From Candidatus Cloacimonadota bacterium (GTDB lineage Bacteria; Cloacimonadota; Cloacimonadia; Cloacimonadales; TCS61), in NCBI GenBank assembly GCA_030620155.1, contig JAUXFF010000007.1, positions 1-34,119 of the forward strand: a DNA stretch of 34,119 nucleotides, read 5' to 3'. Position numbers and translations under genes: made by a program. Shown piece by piece: positions 9,896 to 19,973 of this stretch. A model generated the notes under the pieces. The model searched no databases and was not told where the DNA came from. It saw nothing but the letters and a program-made list of their open reading frames with translations. The stretch's first letter is position 1. Each line of letters begins with the position of its first letter.

Positions 9896-10079
9896 AGCAA
9901 GCGGAGGACGGGAGAGACTAAAAACCTCAAATTTTATGGTGATTATTCAGCGGAAATAATTATTGACTTAATTAGCTACTTTTTTAAAAAAACACAGTAT
10001 GGAAAATTAAACAGGAAATTTTATTTCAAAAAGATCTTTAACTTTCTGGAAATTTTCCGTTTATACCTTTGGAGGTTGA

Positions 10080-12314
10080 ATGAATAAATTTTCGGCATTA
10101 TTAATCTTACTGAGCTTAATATTTGTTAACTGTTTATTTGCTACTGATGAAATAGAGAATAATCTCATTCTTGAAATAGATATTATCGGCAATATTAACA
10201 TAGATGATGCCCTGGTAAGGTCATTGATATCCTTTGCAGTTGGTGATTTTTTAGATAAGGAAGATGTATCTAAAACTATAACGAATCTTTACCAATTGGG
10301 AGTACTGGATGATATAGTTATCGAAACGGAGGACCTGGAACACGGAATACTTGTAAAAGTAAATATTAAAGAATTTCCTGTAGTCAAATCAGTGGAATTT
10401 GAAGGAAATTCAAAGATAAAAACCAGTAAAATCAAGGAAATCATTAATTTAAAATCCGGAAGTTACTGGTCGCCATTTTTAAGTTCGGAAGTTTCAAAAA
10501 AGATATCTAATCTGTACAATACAAAAGGGTATCACCTGGCAAATGTCGAATTTCTTGCAATAGAACTCGATAACAATCAGGTTGAGATAATTGTTGAAGT
10601 CTCAGAAGGAACAAAAGTAGTAATAAAATCAATTAAAGTCCATGGTAACAAAGAAATTCCATCCAAAAAAATCCTGGGAAAAATGAAAACAAAAAAAGCC
10701 AGCCTATTTCGTTCCGGTAAATTTGACAGGGAAAAGTTCGACACAGATATGGAACTCATTATAGAATACTATAATAAGAAAGGTTATATTGATGCCAGAA
10801 TTCTTACTTACGAAAAAAGATTAGTTGAAGATAAATTCTTTATTGATATCTATATCTTCGAAGGAAATTCTTATCACTTCGGCAAAGTTGAAGTCACTGG
10901 TAATACAAGATTTACGGATGAATTAATCATATCAAATTTTAAATTCAAAGAAGATGAAATATTTAACCTCCAGAAATTTAATGAGCAATTGGCTAGGGTT
11001 GCTTCCATGTACCATGAAGAGGGATATATATATTTTAATTATGATCATGAATTAGTAAAAAAAGAAAACAGGATAAATATCAAACTTAACATAAGTGAAA
11101 ATACCCGAGCTAAAATTCACAAAATACATTTCAGCGGAAACAGAAAAACAAAGGATAAAGTAATTCGTAGACATTTAGCTATTGCTCCCGGAGATTACTA
11201 TCAGCAATCAAAAGTCAGAAGAACTTTGGGCAACATTTATAATATGGGATTCTTTGAACCTGATCTATACCCCGAACCATACCCAATAAATGAAAATGGC
11301 GATATAGATTTAACTATCTATTTGAACGACAGGGTCTCAGGGTCTGCAAATGGCGGAGTTGCTATTAACAGCCAGGATGGTTTGGTTGGACAATTGGCAG
11401 TATCACATAATAATCTTTTTGGTAATTCCTGGCAGTCTGGCATACAGTGGGAATTCGGTGGAAAAATCCAGAATTACAGTTTTAACTTCACCAACCCTTA
11501 TTACAGAGATACAAACACACTGGTTGGATTTGAGGTCAATCATTTAACCAAAGAATGGTCTACTTATGAGATTAAAACAGTCGGGGGATCGATAAGTCTG
11601 GGAAGACCTGTAAGCTTCTTAAATTATGCAAAAATTGTTGGTAATTATTCTTATTATGCAAAAAAATACAAGATTCTCCCGGATGATTATAATGACGCTT
11701 CGGATAATTTAAAAGACCTGGATAAAAAAAGTTGGCAGTATACCAGCGCTGTTACACTGTCTTTTACCCGTGACAGCAGGGATAATGTGCTCTTCCCTAC
11801 TTCAGGCTCTAAATTCATATTATACTATGAACTTGCCGGTGGACCATTGCAGGGAGATTTTAATTATTTCAAAAATATTATACAGGTTAGCTGGTTTACA
11901 AAGACTATCTGGCAATTGGCTTTACGAACTAAATGGCGTTTTGGTTATGTAACAGGATACAATGGAGATGAAGTCCCACCTGATGAAAGATTTTATCTCG
12001 GGGGAACAGGTCCCGATGGAATCCGTGGATACCCTGACAGATCAGTAGGACCAAATGAAGGTGGGCTGAGAGAAATTATCTTTTCTGCCGAATACGCAGC
12101 ACCTCTAGCAGGTGACCAGATCGTAGGTTTATTATTCTTTGATGCAGGAAATAGTTTTAACAGTCTGAAAGATTTTGATCTCTGGGAAGTGAAGAAAGGT
12201 GCTGGTATTGGAATCCGGGTGAGAAGTCCTTTCGGTCTTATCGGTTTTGACTATGCACATAATTTTGAAACCAGAAGATGGGAACCCCACTTCCAATTTG
12301 GCACGACGTTCTAA
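10080..12314 (+). CDS. bamA: Outer membrane protein assembly factor BamA (POTRA plus Omp85 beta-barrel)
   Basis: Signal peptide, repeated POTRA-like modules (e.g. VKSVEFEGNSKIKTSKIKEIINLKSGSYW), barrel with FYLGGTGPDGIRGYPDRSVGP and terminal GIGIRVRSPFGLIGFDYAHNF...FQFGTTF. RBS TGGAGG. Confidence 0.94.
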   Translation: MNKFSALLILLSLIFVNCLFATDEIENNLILEIDIIGNINIDDALVRSLISFAVGDFLDKEDVSKTITNLYQLGVLDDIVIETEDLEHGILVKVNIKEFPVVKSVEFEGNSKIKTSKIKEIINLKSGSYWSPFLSSEVSKKISNLYNTKGYHLANVEFLAIELDNNQVEIIVEVSEGTKVVIKSIKVHGNKEIPSKKILGKMKTKKASLFRSGKFDREKFDTDMELIIEYYNKKGYIDARILTYEKRLVEDKFFIDIYIFEGNSYHFGKVEVTGNTRFTDELIISNFKFKEDEIFNLQKFNEQLARVASMYHEEGYIYFNYDHELVKKENRINIKLNISENTRAKIHKIHFSGNRKTKDKVIRRHLAIAPGDYYQQSKVRRTLGNIYNMGFFEPDLYPEPYPINENGDIDLTIYLNDRVSGSANGGVAINSQDGLVGQLAVSHNNLFGNSWQSGIQWEFGGKIQNYSFNFTNPYYRDTNTLVGFEVNHLTKEWSTYEIKTVGGSISLGRPVSFLNYAKIVGNYSYYAKKYKILPDDYNDASDNLKDLDKKSWQYTSAVTLSFTRDSRDNVLFPTSGSKFILYYELAGGPLQGDFNYFKNIIQVSWFTKTIWQLALRTKWRFGYVTGYNGDEVPPDERFYLGGTGPDGIRGYPDRSVGPNEGGLREIIFSAEYAAPLAGDQIVGLLFFDAGNSFNSLKDFDLWEVKKGAGIGIRVRSPFGLIGFDYAHNFETRRWEPHFQFGTTF

Positions 12315-12361
12315 GACATTCAGCAACGAACAAATACGAACAACAAGATAAAATATATCAA

Positions 12362-12388
12362 ACCTTCCCGATTTAAAATCAGGAAGGT
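12362..12388. terminator. Hairpin between convergent bamA and the C25-like gene
   Basis: CCTTCC-c-GATTT-a-AAATC-a-GGAAGG; T-tract weak. Confidence 0.5.
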
Positions 12389-12397
12389 CATTTGACA

Positions 12398-14227
12398 CTA
12401 TTTCAGTAAAACCATCCTTCTGGAAATCGTTTTGTATACTGTTTTTAGTTTATAAAAATATACTCCACCTGCCACGATTTGACCATTATTACCCTGTCCA
12501 TCCCATAAAATGTTATGAGTACCTTTTTCCCGGAATCCGGACTCAAGTTCACGAACTTTCTGCCCTTTTATATTATAAATCAGGAGTTCAATTCCACTGT
12601 CTTCAGGAAGAGAATAGCTGATAGTTGTCGACGGGTTAAAAGGGTTTGGATAATTAAACATTCTAACAGTGCTACTATGAAGAATATCGTCTTCTGTAAA
12701 ACTTGGAAGTTCAGATAGGACAATTGGATAGTTATAATTTACATAGTCGATGTTTTGCATTTCACTATAAACATAGCTGATTATCCTTCCATGTTCTCCA
12801 AATTGAATATCCTCTGGAATGACAAATTCGTCTGTATAAATTCCATCGAAAACATATACTTCATCTTCAAAGAAAGGTTCACCGAATTTTGAATAATCCA
12901 CGGTATACGTCTGGTCTCCTAAAGAATTTGTATAATTTATATAGTATTCCGATTCAAAAACCTTAATATCAGCAATTTCAAAACCCGTGATTGGTTCAAC
13001 CTGTCCTGTTATTTCTACTTCCTGCCCTACAAATAATGTATCGGGATTTCCGTTAATAGTAAGAAATTCATCAGATCCTGGTGGATTTACGAAAAGTAGT
13101 GGATCTCCCAATAGATTAAATACCCTACTATTCATAATGAATGAACTACAATTCAATTTAGCTTCCAAAAAACCATAACCTAGATAATCTCCATTGTTTA
13201 TAATATTTTGCAGGAAGTGTTTGAGTAGAATAGAATTTGAAAATCCATTACAATACCCTCTGGGAGCAACAGTTGCTATTGTGCCACCTTCGTTATATGT
13301 CATAAATATTTCTGCCATACAATCAAAATCAGGATCATCAAAATGACCAACATTAGCTGAAGCAGCAACAAATAATGGCAGGTGTTCTGCATTTTGAAGA
13401 AGTTGTAGGTGCTGGGAAACTTGGAAATAATATTCATCTCCCAATAATTCCTCATTTCCATGACCGATATAAAACCACACCAGTCTACCTTCATTTATCC
13501 TATCGATAATATCCTGAGCTGCTTCAGGTTTGTGTCCGAATTCATCGAAATCATATTCGATTCCCAGAACTTTATCTACATATACTCCCCTACTTAACAA
13601 CTCACCTGTTTCCTGAGCTAACAAAGTATGATTCAGACCAGTACCTATAATACCTTCAAAAGCTCCATTTTTGTGCTCATCATCAGCTACGAGCAGTACT
13701 TTATTTCTCCACCAGCCCAATACAGGTGATTCAATATACTGAATATTCCTATTGATCATCAGTTCAAGCTGACCCAAATTCTGAGCTGGAAATCTACCTA
13801 TTGGAATATCAGGGTAAGAATCTCCACTCAATTCAACAAAATTATCGTCAGTTTCACCCAAAACCATGATCCGATTTTTTTCATCCGTTGTGTTCCAATC
13901 TTCTGTTCCACTTCCCACCAGTAATACTGAACAATCTAACCAGACAGACGGATCATCGAAGAAATCCTCGATATAAGCCTTTATCGCATCAGCATCCGGG
14001 TTACCACCGCTGTACTGATCAAAAATAGCCTGTTGATCAACCACGGTTCTTTGAATTCCAAATTCATCATAATAGAAATCTGATAGTTGGTTTGTCAGCG
14101 GGATGAACTCTTCGGGAGCAATTATCAGATGTTCAACTTCTCTCAACCTTGAAACCTGCTCTTCCGACAGAGCAAAGACATTGACTACTACTAACATCAA
14201 TATCACCATTAATTTGATACTTTTCAT
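12398..14227 (-). CDS. Secreted peptidase C25 (gingipain)-like protein with C-terminal FlgD-like / T9SS type A sorting-like domain; catalytic Cys apparently missing
   Basis: Signal peptide; HLIIAPEEF...DADAIKAYIEDFF...VLLVGSG; WFYIGHGNEE (C25 His motif); FVAASANVGHFDDP at the usual Cys position; C-terminus MFNYPNPFNPSTTISYSLPEDSGIELLIYNIKGQKVREL...NNGQIVAGGVYFYKLKT. RBS AAGGAGG. Confidence 0.82.
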   Translation of the reverse strand: MKSIKLMVILMLVVVNVFALSEEQVSRLREVEHLIIAPEEFIPLTNQLSDFYYDEFGIQRTVVDQQAIFDQYSGGNPDADAIKAYIEDFFDDPSVWLDCSVLLVGSGTEDWNTTDEKNRIMVLGETDDNFVELSGDSYPDIPIGRFPAQNLGQLELMINRNIQYIESPVLGWWRNKVLLVADDEHKNGAFEGIIGTGLNHTLLAQETGELLSRGVYVDKVLGIEYDFDEFGHKPEAAQDIIDRINEGRLVWFYIGHGNEELLGDEYYFQVSQHLQLLQNAEHLPLFVAASANVGHFDDPDFDCMAEIFMTYNEGGTIATVAPRGYCNGFSNSILLKHFLQNIINNGDYLGYGFLEAKLNCSSFIMNSRVFNLLGDPLLFVNPPGSDEFLTINGNPDTLFVGQEVEITGQVEPITGFEIADIKVFESEYYINYTNSLGDQTYTVDYSKFGEPFFEDEVYVFDGIYTDEFVIPEDIQFGEHGRIISYVYSEMQNIDYVNYNYPIVLSELPSFTEDDILHSSTVRMFNYPNPFNPSTTISYSLPEDSGIELLIYNIKGQKVRELESGFREKGTHNILWDGQGNNGQIVAGGVYFYKLKTVYKTISRRMVLLK

Positions 14228-14496
14228 AATGCGCCTCCTTCTTAATATTTGAAGAATGTGCTCAATTTGACGTTTTGAATCCTCCGGAGAATTTAATTAG
14301 AAAAATAAAAAATGTTCTCAATATCAAAAGCAATTTGAGCTATTGTTTATTTTGAGTCAAGTAAAAAATATTATCTATTATGTAGGCTTTAAAACATTAA
14401 AAGCATCCATTCTTTTTTCTAGCTTTATCTTATATTTTGACTTTTACTAGAAAATCCTTGACGCTGAGTTGCTGTTTTTTTTGGTGTCAACCTGTG

Positions 14497-14575
<79 letters not shown>

Positions 14576-14641
14576 ATTATAGCTCTTTAAAAAATGAATT
14601 TATAGATAGTGTTTAACAAAAGTTTTTCACTGTAAATATCA

Positions 14642-14717
14642 GGGCGCTTAGCTCAGTTGGGAGAGCGCCTGCCTTACAAGCAGGTGGTCGGGGGTTCAAG
14701 TCCCTCAGCGCCCACCA
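14642..14717 (+). tRNA. tRNA-Val(TAC)
   Basis: GGGCGCTTAGCTCAGTTGGGAGAGC...CTTACAA anticodon loop...GGTTCAAGTCC...AGCGCCC-A-CCA. Confidence 0.95.
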
Positions 14718-14724
14718 TTTTAAT

Positions 14725-14753
14725 CGGTTTGGACTTCCAGACCGGTTTTTTTT
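14725..14753 (+). terminator. Intrinsic terminator of the tRNA-Pro/tRNA-Val unit
   Basis: CGGTTTGG-ACTT-CCAGACCG followed by TTTTTTTTA. Confidence 0.85.
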
Positions 14754-14842
14754 ATTCAACCTGCTAATTCGAGATTGTTTAATAGGACTTTATTAATTAG
14801 TGTCTGTCCAAAATGTAACACGACCAGCTTACCAACCTTTTT

Positions 14843-14914
14843 AGTCGTCTCTGGAGATTTAGTCGCCTCTGGAGACTTAGTCGCCTCTGGAGACTTAATC
14901 GTCTTTGGCGATCT
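14843..14914. repeat. Four tandem 18-bp units (AGTCGCCTCTGGAGACTT consensus)
   Basis: agtcgtctctggagattt / agtcgcctctggagactt / agtcgcctctggagactt / aatcgtctttggcgatct; each is internally palindromic (AGTC.CC...GG.GACT). Confidence 0.85.
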
Positions 14915-15222
14915 GACATGGCTTGATTATAAACTTACATTATTTATAATCTCTTTAATTGCAATAAGTCATGTAACGGGTTATCAGGTAGGAGCAGTTA
15001 ATTAAAAAAGATTTCACGCTCTAAAGCTGCTCGATTTACTGTATTTGTAAACTAACACTATTAAGTGGTTTTCATTGAAATTACTTTGTTATTTTTTCCC
15101 TTTGTTTATCTTCACGCCCTTCGCAGCTAAATAGATCCGAGCCCATCTTTACTAATTCCTGAATAAAATCCTTGACTCAATATAAACATTAGCATTCATC
15201 TCTCTTCAAACATGAGGTTAAT

Positions 15223-16410
15223 ATGGCAGTAAAAAGAAAAAAAAGAAAAAAGACAAGCAGGAAAAAAACTAATAACAGAAAAAATTTATACACGTTCTTA
15301 TTTGTAATATTTATCCTATTTATACTCTATTTCTTAGTCCATCACAGAGCAAATATGTCTGTGGATTACATGGCAAAAGCTAGAAATCTCTTTAAACAAG
15401 ACACTAAACCTCAAGGTTCAGTGGAAGATGCAATTCAACATTCTATTAAATTATTAGGTGTTCCTTCAAGACATCATGATAAAAAAATCAAGGATGATGC
15501 TATATACTTTTACGTTGGAATTAACAAAACCGAAATGGATTTGAACTATGCCAACATGATTATTACCGGGCAAATCGAACTCAGCGGAGGAGAAACAATA
15601 TCAGGGAAAGAGACAGACAAAGGTACTAAACAAATCCTGGAATTCATGGACCCCATTTTTTCACAAAAATATATTGTGACTTTGTATTTTGCTAAATACT
15701 CGGATAAATATAAAAAAGAAACTTTATTAGCTATAATATTAGACGATTTCGGATATTTTAAAAACGAATTATTAGATGATTTTTGCAATCTTGATCCTAA
15801 TATTACTTTTGCAATTCTTCCGGGAATATCATATTCAAAAACTGTTATGCAGAAAGCAGCAGAAAAAGGTCATGAAACCATGATTCATATGCCTATGGAA
15901 CCCTTAAATTATCCCAGAAATAATCCCGGCGAAAATGCAATCTATGTTCATATGACCGAAAGAGAAATCAGGAAAACAGTGCAGGGATATATTAAACAAC
16001 TTCCACTTTGTGAAGGAGCTAACAATCACATGGGTTCCCTGGTTACAGCAGATAAGGATATAATGGCTGTCGTACTTTCCGAACTTAAAAAAAAAGATTT
16101 GTATTTTATTGACAGTCGAACATCTCAATCCTCTGTAGCATACTCTTTAGCAAGAGAAATGATGATCCCAACACTCGAAAACAATCTTTTCCTGGATACG
16201 CCTTCTATGTCTGATGAGACTTTGAGAAATAAAGTCAACCAGTTGAAAAACATGAAAAAGAAAAAATCCAGAATAGTAATAATATCTCACTGCAGTACCA
16301 GGAAACATTATAACTACCTGAAAAAATTCCTTAAAGAAATTGAAAAATTAGATTTTGAACTTGTTCCAGTTTCCAGACTTTTTGAAAAAAAAATACCTGA
16401 GATTATATAG
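15223..16410 (+). CDS. Divergent polysaccharide deacetylase, YibQ family
   Basis: N-terminal Lys-rich region plus TM; LLAIILDDFGYFKNELLDDFCNLDPNITFAILPGISYSKTVMQKAAEKGHETMIHMPMEPLNYP...GANNHMGSLVTAD...DSRTS. Confidence 0.87.
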   Translation: MAVKRKKRKKTSRKKTNNRKNLYTFLFVIFILFILYFLVHHRANMSVDYMAKARNLFKQDTKPQGSVEDAIQHSIKLLGVPSRHHDKKIKDDAIYFYVGINKTEMDLNYANMIITGQIELSGGETISGKETDKGTKQILEFMDPIFSQKYIVTLYFAKYSDKYKKETLLAIILDDFGYFKNELLDDFCNLDPNITFAILPGISYSKTVMQKAAEKGHETMIHMPMEPLNYPRNNPGENAIYVHMTEREIRKTVQGYIKQLPLCEGANNHMGSLVTADKDIMAVVLSELKKKDLYFIDSRTSQSSVAYSLAREMMIPTLENNLFLDTPSMSDETLRNKVNQLKNMKKKKSRIVIISHCSTRKHYNYLKKFLKEIEKLDFELVPVSRLFEKKIPEII

Positions 16411-16425
16411 TCAGTGAGCTGCTGA

Positions 16426-18912
16426 ATGACAGAATACTCTATCGAAACCTGTAAATCACTCGAAAAACAATTCAAAGCCTGTAATTTATATCGTCCTATG
16501 CGTATTTCTCGCTATGATGCAGGTACTGAATTAGTATATGAAGTAAAATCCGTAAGTGATGCAGAAACAGCCGAAATTCACCTCGTTATAGAAAATTTTA
16601 TTGGCGGAGGATTTGCCGGTCAGGTCTACAAAGTCAAAATTGTTAAAATACTATCTGATAATAAATTTAACTCCTTATCTGTTGGTCAAACATGTGCCAT
16701 GAAAATTATGATACCTCCTTCTGGATTTGCCAGATTTTTCCGTAATTTATTGTATTGGATCGGATTCCAGGGTCCTTTTCAGCTTCAGGTAAATCCAACT
16801 GCCTCAAGAACCGGTGCTCTCTGGCAAAAATTTATCAGACAGGCAGCTAAAATCAGGTTCGGGGATGAAAAAGCAGTTGTTGATATTTATGCCACTCTTA
16901 TAGATAAAAAAATGGGAAGTTGCGGTGAATTAAGCGAATGGATTGAGGGTCGTACATGGCAATTGGAAGTCGATGATCACCTGAATTTATTAAAAAGATG
17001 GTTTCATAAGAAAAAAATAAATAATCATAACCTTGGTTCCCCTGAATATCGGGCAAAATATAAATTTATGAATGATTTTGTAAATCTTTTGCATGATATA
17101 GGTGGTTATGAGTTTGCCCGTCAATATGAATGGTCAACTTTGAAAAGTCAGCCAAACTGTCTTAAGCGTTCAGAAACTGAAGATGAGCCTTCCAGGGGTC
17201 TGGTTGCTGTTGATTTCAGAGCAGGATTAGTTTTATTACCCTTCTTACCTATGAGTCCGGGAGATTTCAAATTAATATTCAAAGGTATTTTACGAGGAAG
17301 TCTGGTTCAATTCGATAGGGGAAATATCAAAAAGCTCGAAGGTTTTATCAATAAAAATTCAAAATACTTCAAAGATATGCTTCCAATGCTTGAAGAACTA
17401 AAATCTTCAGAGAAAATATATAGGAATTCTCTTATAGACATTACTCATAACCACATTAAAATCTTTTTCAGCAGGCACTTATGGTCTACTATTCTGAAAA
17501 GTTCCATAACAGGCTGGAAAACCCAAAACTTGATAGATGAAGGATGTGGGAATAAACTTAAAAAAAATAAATTTGTAACTTTAATTTTCTTTTTAATAGG
17601 ATTTGTACCTTTGTTAGGAAAATTTATTCTAAAATTTGCAGGTAGAACAGATTGGCGTAAGCATTATTTCTCCATATTTAAAAGTTTGAATTATTTTGGT
17701 AGAGCTATCAGGGGAATAGTAATAGAAAAGGTAATTAACTGGCATAGACACGCCAGAATCAATAAGGAAAAAACAAAAAAAATAGTTAATTCGATATTCC
17801 CCTTTTTCTTACATTTGCCATTATCCATTTTACCTGCGGGATTGCATAGATTTTTAACAGATTGGACTTATTTTAAAGAGAGACTAAGTTTTTTATTCTT
17901 ACGACCTGTCAGACTTTATTTCAACGCAGAATTACGTGAACAATGGTTGAGAGAAATGGTAATCGAGGGTCAGAAGAAGCACATGCTCAGTGAAAAAGAT
18001 GCTGAAATTATCCATTCACGAATTAAAGAACCTTTTATTCAAAAATATCTGAAAAGTCTGGCTGTTCATATATGTACATTGCCTATTACTCAAATCGTGT
18101 CTGTTATAATAGCTGTCATTTACATTACAACTCATCCGGAAATACCTCGAGCTCAGGCTTGGGGTGTCGGACTGGGCATCATAGCCTTGTTCCAGGTAAT
18201 TCCAATCTCTCCCGGTTCATTGGTTCGTGGACTTTATGTACTCTTTCTGGTTATAAAAGAAAGAGATTTCAGGAATTATAATATTGCAGTGTTTCTTGGA
18301 TTTTTTAAATACATAGGATACCTGGCATTTCCCATTCAAATGACCTATCACTATCCTGCACTTGCACGATTTATGGCAGCGCATTGGGCTACAGAGGTTG
18401 TTCACATTATACCTGTATTTGGAGAACGGGGAGCCTTAATGGAACATTGGGTTTTTAATTTATTCTATAACTGGCCCCTTACAGTCAGAAGACAAATGAG
18501 CAAGAGAGCCCTGATAAGAGTAAAATCAAAACCACGTTACTGGCATGTAATAGTGTATACAATCTTAGCCACTGCAATTTTTGGAGTAATTAATTACATT
18601 TATCTTCACCAATCAGGGAAAATACCAGAACTTAAAGACATCTGGTGGTTTGTATTAATAATCCCATTAATCCTGGGAATATTGATTACTCTTGGGTGCC
18701 GTGGTGCAAAATTTTCAAAAAGGATTTTTGTAATAATAATAAGCAGTTTCTGTGTTGGGATATTTTACAGTACAACATCTTATTTTCTTGGATATGAAGG
18801 ATCAATAGTAGTTGATTGTATATGGAAAATATTTCTTTTCTCAATATTTTCAGTTATAGGAGCATTAATAACCGAATTAAATTTAGGAGAACCAAAAAGA
18901 TATAATGCATAA
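16426..18912 (+). CDS. Large membrane protein with N-terminal protein-kinase/UbiB-like region and C-terminal polytopic membrane domain; function unknown
   Basis: Gly-rich loop IENFIGGGFAGQVYKVKI, Lys strand CAMKIMIP, QPNCL and DFG-like LVAVDFRAGL; several hydrophobic segments after about residue 390. Confidence 0.75.
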   Translation: MTEYSIETCKSLEKQFKACNLYRPMRISRYDAGTELVYEVKSVSDAETAEIHLVIENFIGGGFAGQVYKVKIVKILSDNKFNSLSVGQTCAMKIMIPPSGFARFFRNLLYWIGFQGPFQLQVNPTASRTGALWQKFIRQAAKIRFGDEKAVVDIYATLIDKKMGSCGELSEWIEGRTWQLEVDDHLNLLKRWFHKKKINNHNLGSPEYRAKYKFMNDFVNLLHDIGGYEFARQYEWSTLKSQPNCLKRSETEDEPSRGLVAVDFRAGLVLLPFLPMSPGDFKLIFKGILRGSLVQFDRGNIKKLEGFINKNSKYFKDMLPMLEELKSSEKIYRNSLIDITHNHIKIFFSRHLWSTILKSSITGWKTQNLIDEGCGNKLKKNKFVTLIFFLIGFVPLLGKFILKFAGRTDWRKHYFSIFKSLNYFGRAIRGIVIEKVINWHRHARINKEKTKKIVNSIFPFFLHLPLSILPAGLHRFLTDWTYFKERLSFLFLRPVRLYFNAELREQWLREMVIEGQKKHMLSEKDAEIIHSRIKEPFIQKYLKSLAVHICTLPITQIVSVIIAVIYITTHPEIPRAQAWGVGLGIIALFQVIPISPGSLVRGLYVLFLVIKERDFRNYNIAVFLGFFKYIGYLAFPIQMTYHYPALARFMAAHWATEVVHIIPVFGERGALMEHWVFNLFYNWPLTVRRQMSKRALIRVKSKPRYWHVIVYTILATAIFGVINYIYLHQSGKIPELKDIWWFVLIIPLILGILITLGCRGAKFSKRIFVIIISSFCVGIFYSTTSYFLGYEGSIVVDCIWKIFLFSIFSVIGALITELNLGEPKRYNA

Positions 18913-19927
18913 AAGTAAGAATTTCCAACATTATGAATTCCTTAGAGAGATAAAAAATCATAAAATTTCACTGAACTATTTCATATTTGGAACGGAAAAT
19001 TATCTTAAAGATAAAGTTCTATCAGCAATTACAGAAAAACTGACAACTAAAGAGGTTAATGATTTTGACCTGGTCAAACTTTATGGTGATAATGTCTCTG
19101 CTGTAAGTGTTCTGGAACAATTAGAAATGATGCCTTTTATATCTAAATATCGTCTTATATTCTTAAAAAATTTTGGTCAGATGAAAACTTCCGACAAAGA
19201 TATAATAGCTGAATATACAAAAAATCCTATGCCTACTTCAATACTGGTCTTAACTTCCGATAAAAGTGACAAAAGACTCTCTGCATATAAAATAATCTCT
19301 GAAAATGCGATCAGCATTGAATGTAAACAACCGTATAGTTCAAAAGATATCATCCGATGGCTGAATCAGGAATTAAGAAAACAACATATTTTTATGGATA
19401 GTGAAGCAGTTAATCTCTTTGCTAATTATATTGAACCCAATTATTTAATAGCTTCCAACGAATTGGAGAAAATGATAATCTTCACTCAAAACAAAGGGAA
19501 AATTACTTATGACGATGTTGTTGAATGTGTTGGGAAATCAAAAACAAACAGTATTTTCGATCTGCAAAATACGCTGGGAGACAAAAATTTGAAAAAATCA
19601 TTAAAAGTTCTGGAAAATATGATATCCTCTAATGAATCACCTATTCTCATAGTCTCTATGTTGACAAATTTCTTCACACAAATCTGGAAGATACAGGCGT
19701 TATGGAAAAATAACATTAATGATTCTGAAATTTCTTCGAGATACCTTCCTGAAATTTTTTTTAAATACCGTGAAAATCATCTGAGATATGCAAAAAACTA
19801 CAATATTAAAGGTGTGATGAAAGTCTTCTCCCTGCTACTCCAGGCTGATACTGATCTAAAATCTATCGATATCAAGAAAGCAATAATACTTGAAACTCTC
19901 ATTTATAATATTTGTAAATCAGGATAA
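18905..19927 (+). CDS. holA: DNA polymerase III delta subunit
   Basis: NYFIFGTENYLKDKVLSAI...LEQLEMMPFISKYRLIFLKNF...LIASNELEKMIIF...SIFDLQNTLGDKN. Confidence 0.9.
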   Translation: MHKSKNFQHYEFLREIKNHKISLNYFIFGTENYLKDKVLSAITEKLTTKEVNDFDLVKLYGDNVSAVSVLEQLEMMPFISKYRLIFLKNFGQMKTSDKDIIAEYTKNPMPTSILVLTSDKSDKRLSAYKIISENAISIECKQPYSSKDIIRWLNQELRKQHIFMDSEAVNLFANYIEPNYLIASNELEKMIIFTQNKGKITYDDVVECVGKSKTNSIFDLQNTLGDKNLKKSLKVLENMISSNESPILIVSMLTNFFTQIWKIQALWKNNINDSEISSRYLPEIFFKYRENHLRYAKNYNIKGVMKVFSLLLQADTDLKSIDIKKAIILETLIYNICKSG

Positions 19928-19973
19928 AATTTAATTTGAAATTTCATTCCATCAAATATTTTAAGGAGTTAAT

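Noticed and set aside
9857-10087. 76-aa ORF upstream of bamA
   Set aside because: Falls in the degenerate repeat/leader region, overlaps the bamA start, no RBS or family signal.
12132-12398. 88-aa ORF on - strand
   Set aside because: Covers the 3' end of bamA and the terminator hairpin; no independent support.
14843-14914. Possible CRISPR array
   Set aside because: The 18-bp units are directly adjacent with no spacers, and no cas genes are present.
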